DNA of 64,000 bases. Origin: Magnolia sinica. Lineage: Eukaryota > Streptophyta > Magnoliopsida > Magnoliales > Magnoliaceae. Of the stretch, positions 11,030 to 22,350 are shown piece by piece. The position numbers were made by a program, and so were the translations under genes. Location of the stretch: NCBI RefSeq assembly GCF_029962835.1, contig NC_080589.1, positions 21,721,586-21,785,585 on the forward strand, in the 5' to 3' direction. The notes beneath the pieces are model-generated. The model worked only from the letters and a program-made list of their open reading frames with translations, searched no databases and had not been told where the DNA came from. How positions within the stretch are numbered: position 1 is the first letter of the stretch; each line of letters opens with the position of its first letter.

Positions 11030-11632
11030 ACCGTGAATTGACTATAACTTTTGATCCGGGTATCGTTACGGGGCGCACAACCTATCAATCTTTACTGAAA
11101 TGGGCCATCCGAGGTGAACCGACCCACAACGTGGGTCGCATCTGTCCGTTTCGTCAAAAAAGGCGCGCTTTCAGCTCAAAAACGAATTTTTAAGAAAATT
11201 TTACTATTTTTAGTAATTCCGATTTTTTAAATATTTTTAGAGCTTTAGATTTTCTTTCCTTTTAGAAATAACTTTTAGTTATACTAGGACTCTTCTAGAG
11301 AAAGTTTATTTGCAATTTTTATTTTTAGAAATTAGGCCTTAGAAGAGTTTTATTAGAATTAGGATTTTTATTAGAGTTAGAATTTTGCTATTTTTGGTAA
11401 TTACGAATTTTAGTTTATTTTTTTCCTATATTAATGGTGTAAGGAGACACATTAGGGAATTATCAATTATTCATCAATCAATTTCGAATTTATTAGAATT
11501 TATTTCTATTTTCTGCTTTCTTTCCTCGTGGATTCGAGAAGTCTCTGTGAGGAGTCCAGAGAAGTTCCGTGGATTCGGAATAGTTATCCTCTTGAGGAAG
11601 ACGGTGCTCGACCTCACGTCCTCCCCTGCGTC
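11030..11632 (+). mobile_element. Ty3/Gypsy LTR remnant (3' part) and start of internal region
   Basis: The end of this block (GACGGTGCTCGACCTCACGT, CCTCCCCTGCGTCA) is the typical close of a chromovirus LTR as I remember it. A primer-binding-like TATTGGCTACC and a short internal leader follow to about 11.75 kb. The 5' part of the LTR is not recognisable. Old and broken. Confidence 0.45.
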
Positions 11633-12102
11633 ATATTGGCTACCTCAATTTCTGTTGGACTCCACACCTAGAAATGAAAGGGCTCAGATGCCAACATCTA
11701 TGGGCGAGGGATCAGACGATTACGATGACAATGGATATGAATTATCATAATCCTTCTATAGTTTGCTTGATAATAGGTTGTTGGGTATCCCAAACATCAG
11801 GGGCCCATCATGTCAATGGTTTTAATTATCAAACCATATCATCCACTGTACACATCCACATGCATCAGGATATTACTTCACATTGACAAATCTTCCCAAA
11901 GTAGATGTGTTTGAGCGGATGTGTCGTTATGAGCCACAGATCATAATTATAGGCTCCACTGGGACAGTCAGTTCGGGTTGAGATTACCTGAGCCCGACCT
12001 GATCTTGAGAGGACATAGATCAGGACTGAGAATATCAAATTCCTCAAATGAAGACAACCAGGCCGAAATTTGAGAACCTCAAGGGCTGATCATGAATTGA
12101 TA
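11633..12102. other. No recognisable gene
   Basis: After the Gypsy leader the sequence is non-coding repeat material up to the CACTA-type terminus. Confidence 0.3.
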
Positions 12103-12610
12103 CACTGCAACAGAAAAGGCCTTTAGCCTCAATTCAAAATTGTGGCTAAAAAATTTAAAAACCGAGGCTAAAGCCTTTAGCCTCAATTTTGCCTCAGTTA
12201 TCCAAATTGAGGCCGCAAACTCAATGGCTAAATGCTTTAGCTTCGGTTTTAGCAACCGAGGCTAAAACGGCTTTTATAGCCTCGGTTCTTCAAGTGAAGC
12301 TAAAAGAACATTTTTAGCTTCAATTGTCTCGAAATGAGGCCAAATCAAAATTTTAGCCTCCATAGTTTCCAACCGAGACTAAATCTAAATTTTAGCCTCA
12401 GTTGCCTCCAATTGAAGCTAAATCTATTTTTAACCTCGATTCTCATCAACTGATACTAAAGGCTTTAGCCACGGGAGTTGTAATATCAGTTTAGGTATCT
12501 GAGACAAAACTGAGACTAAAAATGGATTTAGCTTTTGTTTGCATCAATCGAGGCTAAATTCACTTTTTAACTTCAATTCTCAACAATTAAGGCTAAATCA
12601 TTTAGTTTAA
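12103..12610 (+). mobile_element. CACTA-type (En/Spm) terminal and subterminal region
   Basis: It opens with CACTGCAACAGAAAAGGCC, close to the CACTACAAGAAAA-type terminus of this superfamily. About 500 bp of irregular direct and inverted subterminal motifs follow (GAGGCTAAA and TTTAGCCTC, more than fifteen in both orientations), which is how these elements mark their ends. I could not find the opposite terminus before 15 kb. No transposase is recognisable. The three bases before it are ATA. Confidence 0.6.
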
Positions 12611-12931
12611 CTCATTCATAAACCTGTGCATAGTCATTCATTCAATCAATCAAATACAATCATTCATTTTAATTTATTCATAAAAACACAATACCAACAA
12701 AAAAATGTAGCTTCCTAAATAAAAGAATCAATGGTTTACAAATTACAACAGCTTCTGAGACTAACCAGAAAATCGAATCAACAACTCCACCATACATATC
12801 CTCCAACAGCTGACAAGTAGCGAGAAGCATCATGAGCTCTATTGATTCCGCCAGGAGTCAAAGCCTCTGATCAATGGGTTGTAAATGGATTGTAGAAGAG
12901 AAGCAGCCTATATGCATCATACCATCATGGC
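12611..12931 (-). other. Probable 3' UTR of the lipin fragment
   Basis: AT-rich non-coding sequence runs directly from the lipin stop codon to the CACTA subterminal repeats. No gene is seen. Confidence 0.35.
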
Positions 12932-13386
12932 TCAGCAGTCCATGTCTGGTATGGGCATCTTCCAGAAATTCCAATAGTTAAAATCCTCCTGCAAGAAAAG
13001 GAAAATCCTCGGATCATTGGTAAAAGAAGAAAATTAGACAACAGTTTCCAGATTCTGAAATGAGATGAGATACTCACCTGCTCAGCCAATGAAGTGGGGG
13101 GAAACATGTCATGGACCAGTGTGTGTAGCGAGGTATACGACTTCACATCAATGCAGTGATGATTAACAGCCACCTCACCCTGCCCCAGTTTTAGGGAGAG
13201 AATTTAGATGGGCCAAAAACAGATTTTTTTTTTCCTGGCTTAGGATGGAAATGATACCTTAGGATTGATAATGAATATTTAGCCTTTCGGGATCCCCATC
13301 TTCCTGTAACTGAGATCATTGGTGTCTCTGTTTCCAAAGCCTGCATAAAATGGGTTGTAGTCTGAAGGGAAAAGTGCTCTAATATC
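12932..13386 (-). pseudogene. PAH: 3' end of a lipin/phosphatidate phosphatase (PAH) gene, three exons, broken
   Basis: Plant PAH enzymes convert phosphatidate to diacylglycerol in the Mg-dependent lipin family. Three exons on the minus strand match the C-terminal end of the lipin domain. 13258-13386 reads [20 protein letters not shown] and on to IFIINPK. 13078-13179 reads GEVAVNHHCIDVKSYTSLHT and on to LAEQ. 12932-12988 reads EDFNYWNFWKMPIPDMDC then stop. Splice sites are all GT-AG and all phase 0, so this is a DNA copy and not a retrocopy. The first exon has TAA at 13279-13281 where the family has Lys (GIPKG-K-IFIINPK), and there is one extra residue in NHHC. The preceding exon and the DxDxT catalytic part are absent. 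It is a fragment, possibly carried by the adjacent CACTA-type element. Confidence 0.85.
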
Positions 13387-14150
13387 CTGCTTGAAAACAA
13401 ATATTACAAATCAAAAGAGGCAGCACAACTGTTTTTTTTTTGACCTTCCTTTCTTTGGTTTCTATGAATATCCAGGAAATGGACATGAAGTGATATTCAC
13501 TTGAGACTTCTGTCTATTGAAAAACATAAGAAAATTTGGGTCATGAGGGTGGCAGCGAATGCCAATTTCTGGGCTTTGGTTCTCAAGGCTCATTTTGGTA
13601 AGTTGCACAGAACTTCACTACTACTACTACAAATGATTTCGGTGTTTCCATTCTTGAAATTGCTATGGTAGAGTGAATAACGAAGGGTCCAAGCATATAC
13701 AAGGATATGAAACATTTGCAGACTGAATTTTCTGTTTGGCCAGAAGTCGAGTTGAGAAAGCAATTACTTGTCAGTAATGGAGATCTACCTGCAAACATGC
13801 AATCTGTCGAAACAAGCAACAAGCATTATCTACCTGTATATACAACTTTGAATCCATGATTGAGTTGCTTCACAGTCGCTTTTGCGACAATTCCACTTGT
13901 ATGGGTTGCTTCATTGTCTTAGCTCCTCACATGCATGCCGATTCATTCTCAATCACCCACCAATTTCCATTTTTCACTCTGTTTACCTGCATATACAACA
14001 AGCATCTAACTTCAGTTATTTAATATGGATTGTTATTCCCTCTTGTATTTTTCTTTTTCGTTCTTTTCCTTTTTGACAATTATGGGAATAGAGGATGATT
14101 ACATGCCAATTCATTCCATAATGTATGCTTTGGTCAAGTTTCAAAATGTT
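13387..14150. other. No supported gene; a coding-like stretch of unknown origin
   Basis: The sequence near 13.59-13.85 kb has an exon-like composition on the plus strand (KHLQTEFSVWPEVELRKQLL) but no frame extends and I recognise no family. Upstream lipin exons were looked for on the minus strand and not found. Confidence 0.3.
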
Positions 14151-14248
14151 GGGTCCTTACTCTTGCTCCGGTGGTAGACTCTTAGGAGTTTCAACACACT
14201 GGTCAAGGGTTCGAGTACCCATAGGTGGTGAAATTCCACTACGGCGTG

Positions 14249-14443
14249 TAGGGCTGTACACAAACCGGGCTAGCCCGATTAACTCGCTCGACTCGGCCCG
14301 ACCCGGAACTGAGTTCGGTCCAGGACGGGCCATTTTCTTCAGCTCGAAACTGAGTTCGGGCCGAGTTCGAATATATATATCCTAAATCCTTACCCTAACC
14401 ATTTGAGACAAAGAAGTGAGAACGCCGCCCGACCCTAAACCCT

Positions 14444-14523
<80 letters not shown>

Positions 14524-14781
14524 CTCTCTCTTGACTTCTGGGATAGTTCACCGCTCATCTTTGAAGTGACAGTGACTCATCCACCTCACAGGTGTCATAG
14601 ATTTACAGCAATCTAGGCCGTCCAAATCGTGGGTCCCTTTGTAGATGGAGCGGGTCCGAAACTGGCTTGAACTCACCCGATTGCTGACGGGGCCAAGTTC
14701 GGGCTGGACATGTTGACCCGGTGACCGGGCCGGGCCGGGTTGAGCCCAGTTCGACTCGGTTCGGCCCGATGTACACCCCTA
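14249..14781. mobile_element. hAT-like non-autonomous element inside the SINE
   Basis: The ends are inverted: TAGGGCTGTACA at the left and TGTACACCCCTA at the right. They are flanked by a perfect 8-bp duplication, ACGGCGTG, at 14241-14248 and 14782-14789. An 8-bp duplication and TAGGG ends fit the hAT superfamily. The interior is GGCCCGACTCGG-rich with a CT run and no coding capacity. Confidence 0.88.
14449..14520. repeat. (CT)36 microsatellite
   Basis: An unbroken CT run inside the hAT-like element. Confidence 0.95.
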
Positions 14782-14832
14782 ACGGCGTGAGTGTGCAGGA
14801 TGTGTGTAAAAAAAAAAAAGTTTCAAAATGTT

Positions 14833-15230
14833 ATTGTGGTTCCGGTGCTTAACAAAAAAAAGGATTTATGGTAAAAAAAAAAAAAAAAAAAAAGATGTGA
14901 TCCTGCTAGTGGATCAGATGTTGAACGAATGTCAATCCATACTACAGTTGTCAGATTTGGATTTAGATGGTAATGAGATCTGGAATCCAACATGCTAAAT
15001 GGATTTGATCTGTTGGCAAGTGATGGATGTTCTTGCCACACATGTGCCACATCCACGTCTGAATCATTTTCGTTAATACTGATGATAAACCATTGATATC
15101 TTGACTTCATAGTTGAAATAGATATGAGGGGAGGCCTTCGTTGGAGATACATGTATTGGGTTTCATTAACATGAATTCTCTACCGAGATAACATATTAAC
15201 ACAAAATAATCTAAAAAAACACAGGTTTTT
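14833..15230. other. No recognisable gene
   Basis: Non-coding sequence with one poly(A) run near 14875-14893. Nothing else is supported. Confidence 0.3.
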
Positions 15231-15490
15231 GTTGAGGATCAAATATTGCATATTAGACCCCAGTTATTACTTAGTTTTAAGTACATGATAATTCTTAATG
15301 TTCTATTTTAATCATGTCTTTGTTGAGGGTCAAATATTGCATATTAGACCCCAGTTATTACTTAGTTTTAAGTACATGATAATGCTTAATGTTCTATTTT
15401 AATCATGTCTATGTTGCAAGGTGAATTTAGAAGCTTGGATTGGAAAGAGTACTAAAAGCATGGATTTAATGTTCAGGAATTACCAAGGCA
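15231..15490 (+). mobile_element. Ty3/Gypsy LTR head with a 91-bp tandem duplication
   Basis: GTTGAGGATCAAATATTGCA at 15231 recurs as GTTGAGGGTCAAATATTGCA at 15322, a 91-bp period. The following GTTGCAAGGTGAATTTA is shared with the LTR near 24.9 kb. Only the start of the LTR is present; a family 2-like terminus (GGTGGGCCCCACTTC) follows it. Confidence 0.6.
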
Positions 15491-16060
15491 AAACGGATGG
15501 ACGGAGTAGATTTCTCAAAACAGCAAGGTGGGCCCCACTTCATGTGGATGGTGTACACAGCAGATGTACACCGGTAGTGTACCGAGCCAGCAAACCCGGT
15601 CAAACCGGGCTGACCCGCACCTTCCAAAGAAAGAGAGAAATCTCTCTCCCTGTTTCCCGCCTTCGGGCGTTTTGAACGCAAGACCGTCCATTGGGACTTG
15701 ATCAGGCCCACCTCCATCATAATTCAAGATGATCGAAATCGTTCATCAGGTCCATAGGCCCCTTTCGACCACACCCTAGATCAGATTAATCCTAAATCAA
15801 ATCAAGAAGATCCTAAATTGGGGCAGATCGGCTTACCATCCTAAATTGGGGCGGATCGACTCGTTGAACCCATCTTCCTAGGATTATTGTAAGTGCTCCA
15901 TTCTCATTTTCTTTCTAGATTTGGGTCTTTGTATGGTTATTGTTCTACATTTTGAAGTCGATTTGGATTTTCTAGTTCATTTTTGTGGGTTTTGATAAAA
16001 AAATCTGATTTTCTTGAAACCCATTATTCCCTTGTTATTTATCTCTATTTCTTGCATTCC
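15491..16060. other. No gene; MITE-like termini and retroelement flank
   Basis: It holds a GTGGGCCCCAC terminus at about 15.53 kb and a repeated CCTAAATTGGGGC(A/G)GATCG phrase at 15813 and 15839, which returns at 16.27 kb inside the element described next. No independent gene. Confidence 0.35.
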
Positions 16061-17718
16061 ATGGAGGTTCGAACTAAGAAGAAAGCATCACGTGATTCTT
16101 CTTCGAGGGCAACTCCTATTAGGGTGCATACCCTACGACCACCCGAGGAAGACCCGGAATATGTGCGGGACCTCCATAATTGGAAAATCATTGTTGAGCG
16201 TACCGTTAATGCTGCTCATTTAGCTCCTTTTCAGCTACTTCCCATCCTTTCCTCTGTAGGTTGGGAAAACATCCTAAATTGGGGCAGATCGGCTTACTGC
16301 TCTATTGTGCAAGCAATGTATGCTTCAATTACTGAAGCGTCCCTTGATGATCTATCTTTCTCTATTAGTTTTAGAGAAGGAACATTTAAAGTTAATAAGC
16401 ATTTAATATTGGGTTTGTTAGACATAAATGTTAATGATGACTATATTCCTATACCAACTCTTGCTAAACGTATGTCTGAATCCAAGCGATGCAAAATAAC
16501 CTGCAAGTTATGTCACTTTAATGTAGAGTGGAGCGCAGGTAATGCCCTCCGTGCCAATCAGATGTTGCCCAAATACAGGGTTCTTCATTACAAACGTGTA
16601 TCCTCATTTTGAGAACAAAGTTGAGCTGACTTCATTTATGTGTCGCATACTCCATTCTGTAGTTTATGGCATTCCCATTTGTCTTCTGTCCTTGATTTGT
16701 TATATCGTTATTCAATTTTGTCTCCATCCTGGCCATGGTTACATACCATTTGCCTATCTGATGACTACACTAGCTCTTCAGTGTAATGTGGTCATGCCAC
16801 CTGCTGAGGCACCTATAGGGGTTCTACCTTTCAATAATTCCAATATCAACAAGATGAACCTGAAATTTCTACAAGGCCAACACGATGAGGAGGACGTCGA
16901 AGTTGAAGAAGAAGGAGACACCCTGCTAGATGACACTATTATGGATGATATATTTGATCAATTAGAAACTGATGATGAGGTTGACCCTGATTTTCAGCCA
17001 TCTCAGTTTGATGAGTGTCTTCGCTCACTGGAAGAGAAGGTGGGTGAGTTGAAAATGTCTCAGGACAACCTGAATGAAAGTCACAAATCCTCGATGAATT
17101 ATATGTACAAATACTTCCATCGCATTACAAGGGGACTTCATCAGATTAACTCGTCCATTCCACCTCCTTCTTCTTCGGGTTCTGATTAGTGATTGTTCTT
17201 TTTTATGATGGATCTGTATAACTTAACTTCACTTGGTTTGTATGGGATAATGTTGATGACACTCTTTTTTTTTAAATAATTATGACAATCCTTTTGCTTC
17301 TACTCTCTTTCTATTCAATATCATATTTATACTTTGCTTGATTATCTGTCTTCCTTTGTCAAGTTGTGACAAAAAGGGGGAGAGACTTGATAGAAATGAT
17401 TATGAGCTTGCTTATGTTTGAGTTTAAGTTATTTTCATTTGCTTGATGAGCTTATGGTAACTTATGTGTAAATGAATTAGTTATGTGGATCTCGTGTGGA
17501 TCTATATATTGTGGATATGTGTATATTTCTTAATAAAGGTACTCTACACTTATACTCAAATGTAAGTCAAAGCTCAGAATATGGGAGAAATGATTGAGGG
17601 GGAGTATGTATTGTGGATGATAGAGTGAGTGATTGAGTTGTGAAGTTGTGAAGTTGTGAAGATTGTATTCTATACACTTCTAAATTTGTTTTGTCACAAA
17701 TTTGACAAAGGGGGAGAT
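16061..17718 (+). mobile_element. Sirevirus-like Ty1/Copia 3' region: accessory ORF and polypurine tract
   Basis: A coding stretch to about 17.19 kb resembles the putative plant transposon protein domain found in accessory reading frames of plant retroelements (LDDLSFSISFREGTFKVNKH region). It has an acidic middle and a coiled-coil-like C-terminal part. It is followed by GACAAAAAGGGGGAG and GACAAAGGGGGAG tracts, the repeated polypurine tracts typical of Sireviruses, just before the LTR. The coding part is broken, with at least one break. No pol is present. A fossil. Confidence 0.6.
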
Positions 17719-19354
17719 TGTAAGTGCTATAATTATCAAATTTCGGCGAGACAAAACTAACCAAAATGTGACTTGTTTGAATGATGAAAAGTTCACCTTC
17801 AAGTGAAGGATGATGGAAACTTCACCTTCAAGATCATCACTTATTGAAGATTTGAAGTACAAGACACGAAGATCAAGCTACTGCATTCATGCTACAAAGC
17901 CTCTAATGCGAATCTACCTCAAGTAGAAGATCTGAAGTTGCTAAAGATTTGAATTCAATGTTCAATGATTCAGGTATATGTAACCCTAGAATGACCCTTG
18001 GTTTAGGTTCTTTCTTATGCATATTATGTTCGGATTTTTATACTTGGAATAGGCTTAAATTCGACTAGTCTTAGCTTATATTCGATTAGTCCAAGCTCTG
18101 GCTGGACTAGTCCAGGAACTGCTTCGACCAGTCCAAGTTTTAAACTCAAATTTTGAGTTTTTCTGGTAAATCCTTGACCAGTCGAGCACCCTACTCGACC
18201 AATCGTGGAGATCTGCTTGACCAGTCGTGGGGAGATCGACTCGAACTCCAGCAACATATTTTTGCATCCCACGACCAGTTGAGCAGGCCACTCGACCAGT
18301 TGTAGGTCGGTTTTATCCAATCATGCCCGAAATTTGAAATTTTGTTGAAACTAAGACCAGTCGAAGGAACCTCTTTTCAGCCTATAAATAGAGGTCTTTT
18401 CTCATTCTAATTCATTCAGTTAAGCCCCAGAAAGATTCCACTTTGAGAGAAAAGTCCCCGTCATTATCAAGCTATAGTTCTGTAATTTTAGATTATTTTA
18501 ATAGCTTATTTTCTTTGTAATTCCTTGATCTCTGCTTTGTAAATCTGCTTTTTTTAAAGGGGGAGTTTTCATTCTACCATTTGAGAGCTAAGGAATTCAA
18601 ACAAGTAGACAAGGTTTGATTTAATTTAAAATCTATTTAGAACCTAGAACCCTTGATTATATGTGTTAAACATTGAACATCTACATCAATCGAAGCGGTT
18701 CATCAGCTACATCAAGCGGCATCTTCAAGAAGAAGATAAGTACTTTTTTTTTTTTACTTTTTGGTTTTGTTTGAGATTAGCTAGAAAAATCTATGTATTA
18801 GTTTTGACTAAGATCAACTAGAAAATCTCAGCGCAGGGTTTTAATTGTGTAAGCCCAATCGAAAACACAACTGTATAGGTTTTAAGGTGAACCTGAGAAA
18901 ACCTTATTTCATAGTGAACACCAATATCACGTGGGTTGTGATTATTGGGAGTGGAGTAGGTGTGGCTGTTTGAGAACAGTTGGTGTACACACCGAACCAC
19001 TATATATCTTGGTGTTTGAGGTGGATGATGATGTATGTGATGAATGTGTGGTGGATGTTTGTAATTCTTTCTTTTATGTACATGTGGTGAATAATTGTAA
19101 TAGATAACTTCCATTATTTGCCTCTCGTTTTAGTTTGTGATCTTGATCCTATCTGAGTTCAAGAAATCAGGTTGTCCTACCATAAACATTTGTTTTTGGT
19201 GTAAGGTTGTCCTTTGAACAAAGGTTTGAATCAATTTCTCAATACTATTATGATTGAGATCTGCGTTTAATTCAGTTATTTATTATTATGTTCAGCAATT
19301 TTTTATTTTAGGATTAGTCCTATTCACCCTCCCCCCCTAAGGACTGAGAGCTCA
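17719..19354 (+). mobile_element. Sirevirus-like 3' LTR
   Basis: It begins TGTAAGTGCT directly after the tract GGGGGAGAT. It carries a TATA-like CTATAAATAGAGG near 18.38 kb and closes with CCTATTCACCCTCCCCCCCT, the C-rich end typical of Sirevirus LTRs. About 1.6 kb. The tail end is approximate and no second copy lies in the window. Confidence 0.6.
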
Positions 19355-19993
19355 CCCTTTTCACTTGATTTAAGAGTTGCTAAAGTAAAATGAAATATAA
19401 CATGTAGAGTTAATTCACATAATCATGGTTTACCAATTCTCAATCATGGGATAATGTAAGCCAACTAACATGGTTTGATATTTTAATGTAAACAATCCAA
19501 GTTCTAAAATATTAGTTATAATATAAGTAGAAACAATCCTTGAACTAACTTGGAGATGGAAATCCAAGGGGAAAAGTCATCACCTTTCGGGTCAGATTCC
19601 CTTACGTAGTTCCTCCTTTTTAGCAATCCAAATTCCCGCGATCAACCCACGGTCCAATGCCACTCGATTGAACACCTAGGGTCATTCCCAATAAGAGCTT
19701 GAGATTAATAATCGAATTGATGGATGATTCCAATGGCTCCTAACTACCTAGGCCTGATTTAACTTGGGTTTTCTTTCATCCAATGATGATGAGGCCCGTT
19801 TCCATATGTCCCATGTGGACGTCACCTTCATTACTATCATTGAGTGGCCCATAATGCTTCCTAATCACCACAACTAGGTGGGGATTATAGGGATTCACCC
19901 AAACGAATGAAAACTTGGCCCAAACCCATCTTGATTCGGCCCAGCAGCTGCGGCCCAAAACTGTGGTTGGGTTGTCTGGCTTGGACGAGCTAT
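19355..19993. other. No recognisable gene
   Basis: Non-coding sequence between two LTRs. A phrase near 19.95 kb (GGCCCAAAACTGTGG) recurs in the tandem repeat at 22.07 kb. Confidence 0.3.
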
Positions 19994-22066
19994 GTGTTCA
20001 CAACCCCAAGTGTAGGGTCGTGATGTAGTAATAATCTCGGTAAGACCGAGGAGAGACTGAAACTTGTACGTATTCTGAAAGTAATTAGAACTAGAACTAT
20101 AAGAAGATGTAATCTAAATCTGGAGAATTTAAGAGAATAATTATAAATTATTTAACTAAAACTTGTAAATTCAAAGGTGGGAAAATAAGGTTTCCAAGGA
20201 TCCACTTGTAGAGATCAAGCAGATCTACTTAATTCACAAATACAGCTGGAATCAGAGTCTCATCTTACCTAATTGGAAGATATATTAGTAAAATCAAATC
20301 TGAACTTCCTTTAATCTAGTTCTCAATGGATGAGAGGTGTGAGAGCTGAAATTGATTCCATCACAAAACCATGCCCAAGAGACAAAGAAAACAATAGAAT
20401 TTACCAATCCTCAACCAATCTTAAGAGAATCATGAAGATTAGAAGGATTCCATCACCCAACTATGCCCATGGGACGATGGTGAACAACGGAATTTCTTAA
20501 TTTCATAATCTCAATACATGAAAAGAACATACTCAAAGCTATCGCAGATCTATTATAATTTAAGTCACAACAAACTATTAAAAACTAAAAGTATTTCTTA
20601 TAATCAAACTAGAATCAAAGATAGTTCAACTTAAACATGAATCAAAGCCATAGAAAACATCCCATCACGCTATAAGCTTTACCTCTTAGCCCTAGCTAAG
20701 AGGTTTAGCCAACCATAGACATGACTGAAAAGAGAGAAAAACTCTAGGTGATGGCCTCTCCACGTGATGGCTTCTCCATGTTTTCCTCCTCTGTCTATTT
20801 CTCTCTCTTGCTTCCACGATTTTTTTCTCTCTTGCGGTGCTAGGTGATAGGCGTTTTATAGTACGCCCGAAACGAAATCTGATTGTGTAAAGACGCAGTC
20901 CGACCGTGTATAGGATGCGTAACAGCAGCGATAACAGAAGGACCCACCACCTCTAGCTCCGGTCTTCTTGAGATCTCTTCCTCCAATCCCATTCGTCTCA
21001 TCCATTAGGCGTTCAACGTCCTACTAACCGGTTGTTTTGGGCCCCTGACTAGGCGGTTCTGATGGATTTCATGATGAGGAAACGTCCGTGTTTTCATGGT
21101 GGAATCGCTTCACATCGTTTTTCTCCTCTTTGGACATCTATAGGTGGGTCGGATTGGTCATCCAATGTTTTCTGGCCCATCAGATCTACAGTCGGTGCAG
21201 AATCACCAACCTTATACGAAGATAGTATTTCCGCACAGCTACGTGAAATCGGCAGAAGTCGTCCGTGAAAGCTGGCGGTAAAGGTGGGCATTTTCTTTCC
21301 TCTACATCTTTCCTTCCTTACCGTCAACGTGGGAGGGATCGAACGTGTCCTAGTTCTGATTTGGACGGCCCTGATTTCATTCAGACAAGCCCCTTTGATC
21401 TTCTTGCGCAACGCGAAACCGTTTTGGTTTCTTAGTGTCATCCGCAAAAGGACTTTTGCGGACGGAGTTCGGTTTAGGTTGCTTGATCGAGTTTGGTATG
21501 TAATAATGGGGTTTGGTTGGATTTGACTCGTCTACAAGATGGACGGTCCGAATCAACGAGATGGTCCAAGGTGGTGGGCCCAATCTTGTTCGATCGGACG
21601 TTCTGCGTTCGAATTCCTCGCGGCGGGATAGCTGGAAGAAAAGAGAGGATTTCTCTCTTTTTTGCAGATTTTATCGATCAAACAGAGTTTGACCGAGTCA
21701 TGTAGTCCAGTGCACCTCAGGTGCATATACCTTGTGCATGTACGCCATGTGCATGGGTCCACAGTGATGCCCATGAGAAATCTACTCCGACCATCTGTTT
21801 TACATATAACTTAAGGGGTTGAGTCCAAAGTTGAAGCACGTCCAACGATCAGGCGGGCTCCAAATCAATGATTAATGGCTGATTGGTTGATCTGTCCACT
21901 AGCCTTAATGATTCCTGAGCGTTAAATTCATGCTTTTAGCATCCTTTTCAATCCAAGTTCTTGAATTCACCTTGCAACACAACATGATTAAAATAGAATA
22001 TTAAGCATTTTCATGTTAAAACCAAGTAATAAATGGGGTCCAATATGCAATATTTGACCCTTAACA
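19994..22066 (-). mobile_element. Ty3/Gypsy LTR, minus strand, with an inserted block
   Basis: Read on the minus strand it starts GTGTTAAGGGTCAAATATTG (at 22066) and ends CTACACTTGGGGTTGTGA (near 19994). Both match the LTR family seen at 951, 15231 and 24819. It is about 700 bp longer than its relatives. The block at about 20.9-21.9 kb is GC-richer, looks foreign and carries a GTGCACCTCAGGTGCA palindrome. Old. Confidence 0.5.
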
Positions 22067-22069
22067 CTA

Positions 22070-22350
22070 TGCAGCCCACTGAACCTTGCTTAGGTGCAGC
22101 CCATGGCTGTGGTTGGGTCATCTGGCCTGGCCCAGCTATGCGGCTCACTGAGCTTTGCTCAGGTGCAGCCTGCACTCAGTCAGTGCCTAGCCTACTGGCA
22201 ACTTAGGTGCGGCCCATTGCTGGTCTCAAGTGTGGCCCAAAACTGTGGCTGGGTTGTCTAGCCTGGCCCATCTATGTGGCCCATTGAGCCTTGCTCAGGT
22301 GTGGCCCATGGCTGTGGCTGGGTCGTCTGGCTCTGCCCAGCACCTGAGGC
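22070..22350. repeat. Degenerate GC-rich tandem repeat, about 60-70-bp units
   Basis: The phrases GCAGCCCATGGCTGTGG, GCGGCCCATTGCTGG, GTGGCCCAAAACTGTGG and GTGGCCCATGGCTGTGG recur with TGGGTCGTCTGGCCTGGCCC between them. There are about four units. Confidence 0.6.

Larger units (their letters stand above)
14151..14818 (+). mobile_element. tRNA-derived SINE, split by a hAT-like insertion
   Basis: Removing the 533-bp insertion and one copy of its 8-bp duplication leaves a SINE of about 127 bp. It has a GGGTCCTTACTCTTGC head, an A-box-like GGTGGTAGACTC, a clear B box GGTTCGAGTACC and a poly(A) tail (TGTGTGTAAAAAAAAAA). It is flanked by a target duplication of 14-15 bp, AAGTTTCAAAATGTT, at 14136-14150 and 14818-14832. 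Relatives lie at 1871-2008 and 29337-29467. Confidence 0.85.

Noticed and set aside
14151-14248. Possible tRNA gene from a B-box-like GGTTCGAGTACC
   Set aside because: There is no cloverleaf; the poly(A) tail and 14-15-bp target duplications show it is a SINE.
15466-15727. Overlapping frames on both strands of about 70-84 codons
   Set aside because: They arise from inverted-repeat MITE-like sequence and match no family.
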